DNA of 38,135 bases, taken from positions 1 through 38,135 of the forward strand of contig CAIOTD010000186.1 in the NCBI GenBank assembly GCA_903861115.1, read 5' to 3'. Positions 1-8,773 of this stretch are shown piece by piece. The notes under the pieces were generated by a model. That model was not told the origin of the DNA. It was given only the letters and a program-made list of their open reading frames with translations, and made no database searches. This stretch comes from an uncultured Burkholderiales bacterium (GTDB lineage: Bacteria; Pseudomonadota; Gammaproteobacteria; Burkholderiales; Burkholderiaceae_C). The position numbers and the translations under genes were made by a program. Each line of letters opens with the position of its first letter. The stretch's first letter is position 1.

Positions 1-1
1 A

Positions 2-691
2 ATGGTGGTGAATGCTCAGTTGCAGAGCACCACGTCTGTCTTTGTGCAACGATATCCAGCGGTAAAATTGCCCCTTGAACTCCCCGAGCCCCTTGGCTCG
101 AGTGATCATGCCAATTTGCCCGTGCTCAATGCGTCGATGTCAGCGATGCGGCAAGAGTTTTTAGAAAAAAATCATGAACTCAATATGATGCGCATTGACG
201 CAAAACGATTGCAATTGTTTGCAGAGCGGGCCAGCAAAGACCGCATGCCCGATCCAACTGTGGGTGTCTTTACAGCCCGTGAGCGCTCTGGCACAGAAGC
301 AATTTCAGGCGTTCTTTTATCCATCCCGCTCGCTGGGCCCGCTCGAGAGGCACACGCCAATGCTGCACAGGCCGAAGCACAAGCGGCGAGCGACAAAGTT
401 CGGCTCGCTGAACAACAGCTCGGCGCCTCCTTTGACAACATGTGGATTCAATTTCAAAGCAAAAGAGAGGCATCACAGGGCTTGCAGTTGGCTTGGAAAA
501 CACAAGCCCAAGCAGCAGAAAAATCTTTGAAAGCGTATTCGTTAGGGGAGGGGAACTTGTCGCAGGTGTTGGTGACTTCTCGCTTTGCGAGTGAAAACCT
601 GAGTGCGACTGCGCACTTGAATTTAGACGTCCTGGAGCTGTTGGCCTTGATTCGGTTGGATTTGCATCAAATGTGGGATTTTGATGAATAG
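2..691 (+). CDS. TolC-family outer-membrane efflux protein, C-terminal part (partial)
   Basis: The reading frame is open from the left edge, so the first ATG at base 2 is probably internal and about half of the protein is missing. The 229 visible residues are rich in Ala, Gln, Glu and Lys and form long amphipathic helices. The stretch around residues 115-215 fits the coiled-coil barrel of outer-membrane efflux (OEP/CusC/TolC) proteins. Such proteins form the outer-membrane channel of tripartite RND or ABC efflux pumps. The pump partners would lie upstream, outside the window. The gene converges on the minus-strand kup operon. The family call rests on composition and helix pattern, not on a diagnostic motif, so the substrate class (metal or organic) is open. 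Confidence 0.7.
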   Translation: MVVNAQLQSTTSVFVQRYPAVKLPLELPEPLGSSDHANLPVLNASMSAMRQEFLEKNHELNMMRIDAKRLQLFAERASKDRMPDPTVGVFTARERSGTEAISGVLLSIPLAGPAREAHANAAQAEAQAASDKVRLAEQQLGASFDNMWIQFQSKREASQGLQLAWKTQAQAAEKSLKAYSLGEGNLSQVLVTSRFASENLSATAHLNLDVLELLALIRLDLHQMWDFDE

Positions 692-749
692 GACGCGGCC
701 GTTGGATGCTTGAATGGTTTTTTAATCAAAGTTGGCCAATCCATCCACG

Positions 750-1094
750 TCATGGTTTTTTTCGAAATTCCAGCGTTTGAAACTGAAACAAAATGACTCT
801 AAGAATCCCCGCATACAAAGCGTAGACAACGATGTCGATTAAAAAATCATAGACATCAAAGCTCGTCGTCCCCTTGCTCATTCTTAATTGACCTAAAAAA
901 GAGCCAATTAAAAAAGAGCACAGGACGAACCCAACAAGAAATGGGCTGGATGAATACAAATAAGGCTTGATTTCATATTCAGCATCGCACACGCAAGCGT
1001 TGACCTTGCTTTCGAGTACTTTCAAAGAAAGTTTTTCATTGCAAAAGGGACAACTGAAGTTTACAAAACGCATGGTCAAGCCGTTGTCTGTCAT
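750..1094 (-). CDS. Small membrane protein with N-terminal zinc-ribbon-like cysteine pairs
   Basis: A 114-residue protein I cannot assign to a named family. The N-terminus has two close cysteine pairs, CPFC at residues 15-18 and CVC at 34-36, spaced like half-knuckles of a small zinc ribbon. Two hydrophobic segments follow, near residues 52-70 and 84-106, so it is probably an inner-membrane protein with a cytoplasmic metal-binding head. Its start codon directly abuts the stop codon of kup, so it is the last gene of the kinase-regulator-kup operon. An internal ATG at residue 8 (base 1073) is an alternative start. A role in K+ homeostasis is suggested only by position. Confidence 0.6.
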   Translation of the reverse strand: MTDNGLTMRFVNFSCPFCNEKLSLKVLESKVNACVCDAEYEIKPYLYSSSPFLVGFVLCSFLIGSFLGQLRMSKGTTSFDVYDFLIDIVVYALYAGILRVILFQFQTLEFRKKP

Positions 1095-3035
1095 TTAAAG
1101 TTCGATTTTTGCGCCCAATTCAATGAGCCTGCCTGAGTCGACTTTGAAAAAGTCTGAAGCGCGGGCTGCGTTTTGCATCATCCAAATAAAGATAGACTCA
1201 CGCCACATGGCCATTTGTGGAATTTCTTTGGCTACCAAGGACTCTCGGGCCATGAAGAAAGAGGTCTCCATATTGGGGCAGTCAATGTGAAAGCCACTTC
1301 TGAGCAAATCCATGATTTGAGCAATATCGGGCGTTTCTTTGAAGCCATAAATAGCGCGCACCATGAAAATGTCTTTGGAAATCTCGCGAACTGAAAGTCG
1401 CTGATCAGCGCTCACACGTGGCACATCCCAAATGCTGACCTTTAAAAAAATCACTCTTTCATGCAAGACCTTGTTGTGCTTCAAGTTGTGAAGCAATGCA
1501 GGGGGCACAAAATCAATGTGAGCGGTTAGGAAGACAGACGTGCCCTCCACCCTTCCAGGCGGATGAGCAAGCAATGCGGGAATGAAGTCTTCCAAACGGA
1601 TGCCGTTGTTGATGGCACGCTCACGCAATAGATGTCGACCTTGAAACCAAGTCATGAGCAAGAGAAAACAGATGCCTCCAATGACCAAGGGAAACCAACC
1701 GCCTTCAAGGACTTTGGCCAGGTTTGATGCAAAAAAGGCCAAATCAATCACGGTGAACAAACCGATGATGGCGCAAACAAGACCCAAATTCCATTTCCAC
1801 ACGTCCCGCATCACGACGGCGGCCAAGATCGTGGTCATGAGCATGGTGGTGGAGACAGCAATCCCGTAGGCAGAGGCCAAGTTCTCAGACTTTTGAAAAC
1901 CCAGGACAACCACAATGACAATCAAGCAAAGCACCCAATTGATGAAGGGAACATAAATTTGCCCTATTTCTTTCTCTGAGGTGTGTTCAATTTTCATACG
2001 GGGCACGAAGCCGAGCAAGATGGCTTGGCTCGTCATGGAGTAGGCCCCAGAAATACACGCTTGAGAAGCGATGACGGTGGCCACCGTTGACAAAATCACC
2101 AAGCCCAAGGTGTATTGGGCCGGGACCATCAAGAAAAATGGGTTCTCAACCGTTTCAGGGTGCGCCAAAAGCATGGCCCCTTGTCCGAAATAGTTGATCA
2201 GCAAGCTTGGCATCACCAAGATGAGCCATGCCAGTTGAATCGGCTTGATACCAAAATGTCCCATATCGGCATAAAGTGCTTCTGCACCGGTCAACACTAG
2301 AAACACAGCGCCTAAAACGGTGAACGCAATGCTTGCGTGTTGAGTCATGAAACTCAAAGCATACCAAGGGTTCATGGCTTGCATGATTTCTGGATTCAAA
2401 GCAATTTGGTACCCGCCCATGTACGCAATCGTGAGAAACCAAATCACCATGATGGGGCCAAATAGATTGCCAACGATGGCCGTCCCTTTTTTCTCCAGCA
2501 TGAACAAGCTGATCAATATCAAAAGCGTCAATGGAATCACGTATTTTGTAAACTGATCTGAAATGACGGTCACTCCCTCGATGGCTGAAAGCACCGAGAT
2601 GGCTGGTGTGATCACTGCATCGCCATAAAACAAACAGGCCCCAAGGACTCCAGTCACGATCAGAAAGATTGATTTGGATGATTTTGATTTGGCCGATCTC
2701 AGTGCGAGCGCCATGAGGGCCAGAATGCCGCCCTCACCATTGTTGTTGGCTCGCATCACAAAAAATACATATTTGAGGGTGACCACCAAAATGAAGGCCC
2801 AGAAAATCATCGACAAAACCCCAAAAATCGATGCTGGTGTCAGTGCAATGCCTGCAACCGGGTCAAAGCACGATTTAAGGGCGTACAAAGGACTTGTACC
2901 AATGTCGCCAAAAACAACCCCAATGGCCATCAAGGATAGGCCCAAAATGCTGCCATGAACTTGGCCGGAATCGCTTTTGATAGAGACGGGCTCTAAAAGT
3001 TTGGAGTCGGAATATTCTGGATTGCTAAGAGACAT
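1095..3035 (-). CDS. kup: Kup-type low-affinity potassium transporter
   Basis: 646 residues, within the usual Kup size of about 620-650. The N-terminal part carries the family core GVVFGDIGTSPLYALK near residues 38-54, followed by about twelve hydrophobic segments up to about residue 470 and then a hydrophilic cytoplasmic C-terminal domain. Kup proteins import K+ by H+ symport in the inner membrane. A ribosome-binding site AAGG lies about 7 bases before the ATG. The gene starts 12 bases after the stop of the KdpE-like regulator, so the three genes are probably co-transcribed. Pairing kup with a Kdp-type two-component system, with no kdpFABC in view, is unusual and suggests the sensor controls this transporter. 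Confidence 0.95.
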   Translation of the reverse strand: MSLSNPEYSDSKLLEPVSIKSDSGQVHGSILGLSLMAIGVVFGDIGTSPLYALKSCFDPVAGIALTPASIFGVLSMIFWAFILVVTLKYVFFVMRANNNGEGGILALMALALRSAKSKSSKSIFLIVTGVLGACLFYGDAVITPAISVLSAIEGVTVISDQFTKYVIPLTLLILISLFMLEKKGTAIVGNLFGPIMVIWFLTIAYMGGYQIALNPEIMQAMNPWYALSFMTQHASIAFTVLGAVFLVLTGAEALYADMGHFGIKPIQLAWLILVMPSLLINYFGQGAMLLAHPETVENPFFLMVPAQYTLGLVILSTVATVIASQACISGAYSMTSQAILLGFVPRMKIEHTSEKEIGQIYVPFINWVLCLIVIVVVLGFQKSENLASAYGIAVSTTMLMTTILAAVVMRDVWKWNLGLVCAIIGLFTVIDLAFFASNLAKVLEGGWFPLVIGGICFLLLMTWFQGRHLLRERAINNGIRLEDFIPALLAHPPGRVEGTSVFLTAHIDFVPPALLHNLKHNKVLHERVIFLKVSIWDVPRVSADQRLSVREISKDIFMVRAIYGFKETPDIAQIMDLLRSGFHIDCPNMETSFFMARESLVAKEIPQMAMWRESIFIWMMQNAARASDFFKVDSGRLIELGAKIEL

Positions 3036-3047
3036 GTTTTTACCTTT

Positions 3048-3761
3048 TTAAAACTCTAATCTATAACCAACGCCCAACTCAGTTAACAAGAATCTGGGTT
3101 GTGTAGCGTCCTCTTCAATTTTCTTGCGCAAGTGGCCCATGTAAATTCTTGAGTAGTGCTGGTCGCTCAAGTGTTCGCCGCCCCAAAGTTCGGTGAGTAT
3201 TTTTCGATGCGTGACCACTCGACCCCGATTTTTAAGCAGCAAGTCCAGTAACTCAAACTCAATGGGCGTTAGATGAATTTCGATGTTCTTCTTAAGAATT
3301 CGTCGCCTTTGTAGGTCGATTTGAATGTCGCCAAAACTGAATGTGCTCTCCAATGCACCGATCCGTTTGTTGCGCCTTAGCAAGGCGTTGACCCTTGCCT
3401 TCATCTCCGATAATCCAAAGGGCTTGGTCAAGTAGTCGTCGGCGCCGAGGTTAAGGGCTTGAACTTTTTCCTCTTCATTGACTCTGGAGGAGAGGACCAA
3501 AATAGGATTGGATGATATTTTCCTGAATTGTTCGATAAAGACTTTGCCGTCCCCATCGGGCAGACCCAGATCCAATACAACGATTTCTGGTATTTCTCTT
3601 TGAACAAGTGCCAAGCCATGCTCAATATGCGTTGACTGCGAAACGGTGAATCCCATGGCAACAAAGATACTGCCAAGAAGTTCACTGATTGCATGGTCAT
3701 CTTCAACGATCAAGATGGACAAATGGGTGTCTTGCATGGCGCTTTGTTCTCTTTCGGTCAT
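3048..3761 (-). CDS. OmpR/KdpE-type response regulator
   Basis: 237 residues. The receiver domain spans about residues 14-125, with the acidic pocket at E20-D21-D22, phosphoacceptor D64 (in VVLDLGLPDGDG), a Ser at 91 and the conserved Lys at 113 (LTKPFG). A winged-helix OmpR-type DNA-binding domain covers about residues 140-237. This architecture and sequence style match KdpE, the response regulator for K+ limitation. The ATG overlaps the stop codon of the upstream kinase by 4 bases (ATGA), so translation is coupled. The likely target is the promoter of this operon, including kup, but I could not identify a binding site. Confidence 0.9.
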   Translation of the reverse strand: MTEREQSAMQDTHLSILIVEDDHAISELLGSIFVAMGFTVSQSTHIEHGLALVQREIPEIVVLDLGLPDGDGKVFIEQFRKISSNPILVLSSRVNEEEKVQALNLGADDYLTKPFGLSEMKARVNALLRRNKRIGALESTFSFGDIQIDLQRRRILKKNIEIHLTPIEFELLDLLLKNRGRVVTHRKILTELWGGEHLSDQHYSRIYMGHLRKKIEEDATQPRFLLTELGVGYRLEF

Positions 3762-5251
3762 GATGCGCTTTGTGCAGAGGGTGTCAATGGGAGTTGAATT
3801 TCAACAATGGAGCCAATCGACGACTCATTGGGGTAGATGCGGATATCACCTTTGTGTGCACGGATGATTGTTTGGCAGATATAAAGCCCCAAACCAATGC
3901 CATTTTTTTCACTGGAGTCGCCTCGAACGAACATTTGAAACAGCGCCATGGGGTCATCCTTAAAGCCCACGCCCTTGTCTGAAATCCTGATGATCAAGAA
4001 AGGAGGATGGGTCAAGATGTTGATCTTGATTGGGGCGTGGATGGCGGAGTACTTGGCTGCGTTTTCCAACAGGTTGGCCAACACGCGGTCTATCAAAATT
4101 TCATCGATTTCAATGGGCGGGATGTCTTGTTCCGTGACGATGTCAACCACTCGATCTTTGAAGGTTGATTGAAATGTTTGTACCGACGCACCAATGACTT
4201 CCTCGATGGGTTGCAACTCCTTGTGAAGCGTCAGGGTTTGTGTTTGCAAGCGAACCAGTTCAAGTAAATTTGAAATCATGTTGGACAAACGAATGCCTTG
4301 GAGTCTGATTTGGTCCAAGCTTTGTTGGTCTTCTGGGTTGCCTATGCGTTTCTTTTCTTGAAGTGACTCGGTGAGTCCAATGATGGAGGTCAAAGGGGTT
4401 CTTAGGTCATGGGAAAGAGACGTTAAGATTGCATTTTTGAGTTTTTCAGACTCTATTTTCAAAGTGTTTTGTTGCTCAAGCACTTCCAGTTCAAGTTGTG
4501 TGAGTGCCATGCCAATCAAGTTGCCTGCCGTCTTGAGTGCTTCATCTCTGCCAAAGGATGAGAGGCTGGTGGTGTAATCGGTCGCGACCAAAATTCCAAT
4601 GACGCAGTCTGAGCTCATGATGGGTATCATCACGCGAGAATAAGAAAACTCACCGAGATCTTGGAAGATGCTTTCTTTCAAGTCAAACAGTGACTTGGCC
4701 ACAGCGTCTTCAAGGTGGAATTTTGTGTCGATTTCTTTTTTGTCCTGACCGCTGAAATACTTGATGTCCACGCTGATTTCTTTGGTCAATAGATCAATCG
4801 CGGTTTGTACCACCGATGAGCGGTCTTTGAGGGTGAGGAGCTTTTGAGAGACCCTTTGAAGTGCATTGGACTGAGTGACTCTGAAAGACACATCGGTGAT
4901 TTTCTCTTTGAGTCCTGCCACCAATTGCCCTGTGACCAAGCCGATGGTGAGCATGACCACCAAGGTGATCACATATTGGACGTCATCGACTGCAAAGGAA
5001 AATCTAGGCGAGACGAAGTAGTAGTCAAAAAAAATCACATTGAGCAGCGCAGAGGCGATGGCCGAATCTTTGCCAAAATTGATGGCGATCAAGAACGTGC
5101 TGAGCAAAAAAAGCATCACGATATTGGCTTGATCGATTTGCCCATGAAAGGGGGCTAGGAAGTAAGCCATTGAGCCGGCCACGACAATGGCAATGGCCAC
5201 CGCTTTCGTGGTCCTCGATAGGGCTTGTGTTATGGATTCCTTTTTCTTCAC
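3758..5251 (-). CDS. Short KdpD-like sensor histidine kinase lacking the KdpD and Usp domains
   Basis: About 497 residues if the GTG at 5251 is the start; a TTG at 5296 would add 15 residues. Neither has a convincing ribosome-binding site, so the start is uncertain. Near the N-terminus lie four closely packed hydrophobic segments of the DUF4118 type found in KdpD. A GAF-like region follows, then HisKA with the phospho-His in LSHDLRTPLT (about residue 281 from GTG), and HATPase_c with the N box (NLLENAAKYS), DKGVGF and GIGLGLYI. Canonical KdpD is near 900 residues and carries N-terminal KdpD and Usp domains; both are absent here. It probably autophosphorylates and passes phosphate to the adjacent KdpE-like regulator. 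What it senses is unknown. Confidence 0.88.
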   Translation of the reverse strand: MKKKESITQALSRTTKAVAIAIVVAGSMAYFLAPFHGQIDQANIVMLFLLSTFLIAINFGKDSAIASALLNVIFFDYYFVSPRFSFAVDDVQYVITLVVMLTIGLVTGQLVAGLKEKITDVSFRVTQSNALQRVSQKLLTLKDRSSVVQTAIDLLTKEISVDIKYFSGQDKKEIDTKFHLEDAVAKSLFDLKESIFQDLGEFSYSRVMIPIMSSDCVIGILVATDYTTSLSSFGRDEALKTAGNLIGMALTQLELEVLEQQNTLKIESEKLKNAILTSLSHDLRTPLTSIIGLTESLQEKKRIGNPEDQQSLDQIRLQGIRLSNMISNLLELVRLQTQTLTLHKELQPIEEVIGASVQTFQSTFKDRVVDIVTEQDIPPIEIDEILIDRVLANLLENAAKYSAIHAPIKINILTHPPFLIIRISDKGVGFKDDPMALFQMFVRGDSSEKNGIGLGLYICQTIIRAHKGDIRIYPNESSIGSIVEIQLPLTPSAQSAS

Positions 5252-5428
5252 ACAGCCATTTTGAACGCTCCATCGTAAAAATGGTGTAAAAATCAATTTT
5301 TTAATTTGAGCAAAGGGATCGCTGGCTTTGAGCCCTTGAGCTCAGCGCGCAATCGGCGTGGTCTTGTAAGCTCCCTTTAAGCCCTGGGGTTTTCTTGATG
5401 GCTGCACGCCTCAAGCATTCGTCTGTGT

Positions 5429-6550
5429 TCAGGCGCTAAAAGCGGATAGTTTTTCCAACTCCTTTTTAAATTCGAGCACATCGCTTTTTTGGGTGAATCC
5501 CAATCTTTCTGCTTGTCCAGCCCGTTTGTCCGCTTTGATCAAAAGCATCATGCTGGCCACGGCTCGTTCATCCCCAAGGTTGTGCATGCTGCTGACGGTG
5601 TAGTGATAGGGGCTGTGGTAGTGATAAATGGCTTTGAACAAGACATGTTGTTCCCGCACACTAAGCGCTTTGATGCAGTCCATTTGCGCCAATAGTGCGG
5701 CTCCCACAGGTCCATGGTGACCTTTGACCGCCACGACGTCCTTTTGCTCGTTGAGTTGAAACGTTTTAATTTTGCCTATATCGTGCACCAAGGCCAACAA
5801 AATCAGGAGTGCGTCTTGCCGATCCAGTTCAAACCCATTTTGTGCGGCAATCAGGACCGAGAGATCTGTTTGCAGCCCTTGGTAGGAAAAGCTTTCTCGC
5901 TCAATGAGGGCGTATGCGGCAACGCGAACGGAGTGATCCAACAGCGAGCAGTTTCCATGGTGATTTGTTTTTATGCCACTTTGGGTGCTTTCACCGACTG
6001 CTAGCGGCCATGAGGGCGTGTCGTTTGAGACGCTTGAGGCAGGGCAGTCTTTGTTCAAGCAAAGCAAAGCCAGGCAAGATGCCATGGCGTGTGCGATGCG
6101 GGGATTGGATAAACGGGTTGATTCAATGAATTTCAAGATCAAAGGTGCGTGCTCGTATTCAACACTTTGGATGAACCAATCGGGCAGTCCTCCATTGAGC
6201 TTGGGCGTCGACAACGGGCTTTTTAGAAGAGGCCCAATGGCCCCCATGCTCGAATGCAAGCCAAAGTGAGCATCCTCTTTTAAAGTCAGCAAATGTTGTG
6301 TCCGTCGCCTTGTTTGACGTTTAAAAGCGATCAAAAAGCAAAGACAGCACACGATGGCGTTCAAGAGCAAAAGTTGTATCGAGGCTTCAATGCCATCGAG
6401 GGCTTTGCTCAGCGCGTTTTCGTTGGCAGAGGTGCTGATGGGTACATGCGCTGCATAGAGACTCAAAAGCAACCACCAGGTTGCACTCGTCGTTGCCAAA
6501 GCGCGAGCAAATGTTTGAATGGACTTGGCTTTTCTCCTGGGCCGCTTCAA
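5429..6550 (-). CDS. Membrane-anchored HD-domain protein, TraI_2/MobH-like
   Basis: 373 residues with a TTG start two bases after the stop of the upstream gene, with AGG six bases ahead. Hydrophobic segments at about residues 22-38 and 57-76 predict an N-terminal membrane anchor. The rest is an HD phosphohydrolase-like domain with a full ligand set: HH 197-198, H206, HD 256-257 (LVHDIGK), HH 278-279, H310/H312 and D341. The HHGNCSLLDHSVRVA stretch followed by LVHDIGK resembles the TraI_2 domain of MobH-type relaxases of SXT/ICEclc-like elements (from memory of the family, not a search). MobH relaxases are much longer and not membrane-anchored, so a metal-dependent phosphohydrolase of unknown substrate is equally possible. 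Confidence 0.72.
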   Translation of the reverse strand: MKRPRRKAKSIQTFARALATTSATWWLLLSLYAAHVPISTSANENALSKALDGIEASIQLLLLNAIVCCLCFLIAFKRQTRRRTQHLLTLKEDAHFGLHSSMGAIGPLLKSPLSTPKLNGGLPDWFIQSVEYEHAPLILKFIESTRLSNPRIAHAMASCLALLCLNKDCPASSVSNDTPSWPLAVGESTQSGIKTNHHGNCSLLDHSVRVAAYALIERESFSYQGLQTDLSVLIAAQNGFELDRQDALLILLALVHDIGKIKTFQLNEQKDVVAVKGHHGPVGAALLAQMDCIKALSVREQHVLFKAIYHYHSPYHYTVSSMHNLGDERAVASMMLLIKADKRAGQAERLGFTQKSDVLEFKKELEKLSAFSA

Positions 6551-6551
6551 T

Positions 6552-7067
6552 TCAAACCTGTTTTGACCCCTCGGTCAAAGATGACCTGGGCCACGTCTTT
6601 TGTGTGTCTGCAACGACAAGGGTGCTTTTGTCGTACCACTTAGGGTAGGGGCCTCTGAGCTGCCCCAAAGTTTTACGCGCTTGTCTGTAAATCAAGATCA
6701 ATTCACGCATTTGAATCAGCATCCCATGAACTTCTCGGGCGTGAGCTTTGAATTCGTTTGTTTTGTGCTGAAAGGTCAAAACCCTTGCCATTGGAATTCT
6801 TCTTGCGCGCCATAGGCCCATTGCAAAATTCCTTCGCCATTGAACAAACAAGGGGTATCTTTCGCCTGCAAAGTGGTGTTCATCTTTGGGATAGGCGAAC
6901 CATTGAATGCGAATGCGCCCCGTGTGCACGGGCTGAGACTTGTTGAGCTCTTGATCCAAGTGGATCAAGAGCTCTAAACATTCGTACATGAGGGTGACCA
7001 AGGCATGGAGCTTGGTGGAGTAAGTCTCGACAGAGGCGAGCCGCTCTTCGCTCAGATGATTGTCCAA
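6552..7067 (-). CDS. Hypothetical protein, 171 residues, coupled to the HD gene
   Basis: I do not recognise this protein. It is mostly helical and charged, rich in Arg, His, Tyr and Trp, with no signal peptide or membrane segment, so it is probably cytoplasmic. The start is a TTG preceded by AAGGA with six bases of spacing, which is a good ribosome-binding site; no in-frame ATG fits the N-terminus. Its stop lies just before the start of the HD protein, so the two form a coupled pair with their own promoter. A basic C-terminal half (about residues 70-150) would allow nucleic-acid contact, but that is only a guess. Confidence 0.65.
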   Translation of the reverse strand: MDNHLSEERLASVETYSTKLHALVTLMYECLELLIHLDQELNKSQPVHTGRIRIQWFAYPKDEHHFAGERYPLFVQWRRNFAMGLWRARRIPMARVLTFQHKTNEFKAHAREVHGMLIQMRELILIYRQARKTLGQLRGPYPKWYDKSTLVVADTQKTWPRSSLTEGSKQV

Positions 7068-7086
7068 TACAATTCCTTATTTATGA

Positions 7087-7099
7087 ATACTCAAGTATA
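7087..7099 (-). promoter_or_regulatory. Predicted promoter -10 and overlapping palindrome ahead of the TTG-start pair
   Basis: On the minus strand a -10-like TATACT (7099-7094) lies about 27 bases before the TTG start of the 171-residue gene. It overlaps a short inverted repeat, ATACT-CA-AGTAT at 7087-7098, a plausible repressor operator. The -35 region is AT-rich without a good match. The 77-base spacer is unusually AT-rich compared with the flanking genes. Confidence 0.4.
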
Positions 7100-7144
7100 C
7101 ACAAATAAAGAAAAATAGGTATTTTATTGTTAATTAAGTTGATA

Positions 7145-8134
7145 TCAAGGTGACGTTGATATTTTTGCAGTCTCTGCAACACTGGTCCATCGTTGGAGAT
7201 CTTCTTTCAACAGTTTGCTGAATTCCTCTGACGTGGTCCCCAAGGCTTGAACAGACATCAAATTCATGGCCTGTATGACATCGGCTTGTTTGAGGACTTT
7301 GTTTACTTCTGATTCAAGCAGTTTGACAACGTTTGCAGGTGTGCCAGAGGGTGCAAAAAGTGCGGTCCAAACTTTGAATTCAACGCCAGACAGGCCGACC
7401 TCAGCCATCGTGGGCACATTGGGTAAGCTTGCGAGACGCGTGGGCGCGGTGACCGCCAAGGCTCTGACATTGCCCGTGGCCAGTGCGGGCAGTGCGGGTC
7501 CTGGGTCTGACATGAGCATGAGCAAGTCGCCAGACATCATGGCGTTGATGGATTCTGTCGTGCTTTTGAATTGGATGAACTCGCCAGGCGCACCCGTTTT
7601 TAACTTGAACAGTTCACTTGCAAATTGAAACAATGGGCCAGATCCGCCGTAATTGGATTTGTTGGGGTTGGCCTTCATGTAGTTCACCAAGTCCTGCACA
7701 TTTTGAATGGGCAGTTTGGCGTTGACCAGCAAGATCAATGGGAAATGCGTCACCATACTGATGGGGGTGAAGTCTTTTGTGGGTGAGTACTTCAGTTTTG
7801 GGGTCAAAATCGGGGTAAAGACCATGTTGCCCGATGGACCCATCAGCAAGTTGTATCCATCAGGATTGGACCTGGCGACAAACTCCGATGCGATGATGCC
7901 TCCAGCCCCCGCTTTGTTTTCCACAATCACGGATTGATTTAAGTTGGTGGATAGTTTTTGAGCAAGGACACGCGTCATCATGTCAACCCCACCCCCGGCA
8001 CCTTGACCCACAATGATATGAATCGGTTTGCTGGGGAACTCCTGCGCAAAGGCTTCAAAACTGGGTGTCAGATTCAAAACGAATGCGCTCAATAGGCTGA
8101 TCAGTGCGGGGACTTTAATGCTTGGATGTGTCAT
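7145..8134 (-). CDS. Bug/TctC-family periplasmic substrate-binding protein (1 of 3)
   Basis: 329 residues from the ATG at 8134, chosen because it gives a clean signal peptide (MTHPSIKVPALISLL to about FAQ) just before the family start EFPSKPIHIIVGQGAGGG. An upstream in-frame TTG at 8194 overlaps the previous gene and is less likely. Typical Bug landmarks follow: VVENKAGAGGIIASEFVA near residue 75-95 and the NVPTMAEVG segment in the C-terminal half. Bug receptors bind carboxylates or other small organic compounds in the periplasm and normally feed a TctAB-type tripartite transporter. No TctA or TctB gene is present here, so it may share a transporter elsewhere or act as a sensor. It probably follows the VOC gene in one transcript. 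Confidence 0.9.
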   Translation of the reverse strand: MTHPSIKVPALISLLSAFVLNLTPSFEAFAQEFPSKPIHIIVGQGAGGGVDMMTRVLAQKLSTNLNQSVIVENKAGAGGIIASEFVARSNPDGYNLLMGPSGNMVFTPILTPKLKYSPTKDFTPISMVTHFPLILLVNAKLPIQNVQDLVNYMKANPNKSNYGGSGPLFQFASELFKLKTGAPGEFIQFKSTTESINAMMSGDLLMLMSDPGPALPALATGNVRALAVTAPTRLASLPNVPTMAEVGLSGVEFKVWTALFAPSGTPANVVKLLESEVNKVLKQADVIQAMNLMSVQALGTTSEEFSKLLKEDLQRWTSVAETAKISTSP

Positions 8135-8190
8135 GTCAAACAATGCCTGGTTGGGTTGGGAGCCGAGGTAAGAGGAATCAAGACCGCAGT

Positions 8191-8733
8191 TCAATTAAAA
8201 ATTTTGGCTTTCAATTGATTTGACCATTGTTCTTGGCTGATTTTTGTGGGGTTGTCTTTGATCAAGTCTTCCGTGATTTTCATGATCTCGGCGATCGGTG
8301 CATTGAGGTCAATCGGAATGCCGTAAGGTTGCTCGACATACCAAGGCGTCACGCAGTACAACTCAACGCGGTTGCCGTCTGGATCAAAGAAGTAAATGCT
8401 CCATGCATTGCCGTGGGTGATTGTGCGCTGGATGGGCACTTGATCGGCCAGCAAGTTCTTGTAATAGACGATCAAATCTTCTAGGCTATCGACCCGGAAA
8501 GAAATTTGGTTGATGGGTGATGTTGCAGGATCGTCCTTGCGACCTGAGGCCACAACCAATTGATGGTGTTCATTGGCGTTTCGACTCATAAAAGCAATCT
8601 CACCACCCAAGTAATACTCCCCTCGATCGGTCAAGACCAAGCCCAGTGTTTTTTGGTAAAAAGCGATCATCTGATCCAAATCGCGTACTTGTACGCCAAC
8701 GTGTGTGAGTTGAACATTGGGTGGGCGTTTCAT
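8191..8733 (-). CDS. VOC-family (glyoxalase/extradiol dioxygenase-like) protein
   Basis: 180 residues from the ATG at 8733, which has AAAGGA seven bases ahead; the open frame continues upstream but without family similarity. The fold is that of the vicinal-oxygen-chelate superfamily: a beta-alpha-beta repeat starting LTHVGVQVRDLDQMIAFYQ, with candidate metal ligands in THVG (about H11), HHQLV and RVELY. Single-domain proteins of this type include small extradiol dioxygenases and ring-cleavage-associated glyoxalases. A C-terminal tail of about 50 residues extends beyond the domain. In this setting it may cleave a hydroxylated ring or act on an aldehyde product. It sits between two Bug receptor genes on the same strand. 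Confidence 0.85.
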   Translation of the reverse strand: MKRPPNVQLTHVGVQVRDLDQMIAFYQKTLGLVLTDRGEYYLGGEIAFMSRNANEHHQLVVASGRKDDPATSPINQISFRVDSLEDLIVYYKNLLADQVPIQRTITHGNAWSIYFFDPDGNRVELYCVTPWYVEQPYGIPIDLNAPIAEIMKITEDLIKDNPTKISQEQWSNQLKAKIFN

Positions 8734-8773
8734 AGGTTTTCCTTTAAAGGTTTGAACAACGTTTGGGTTTTGA

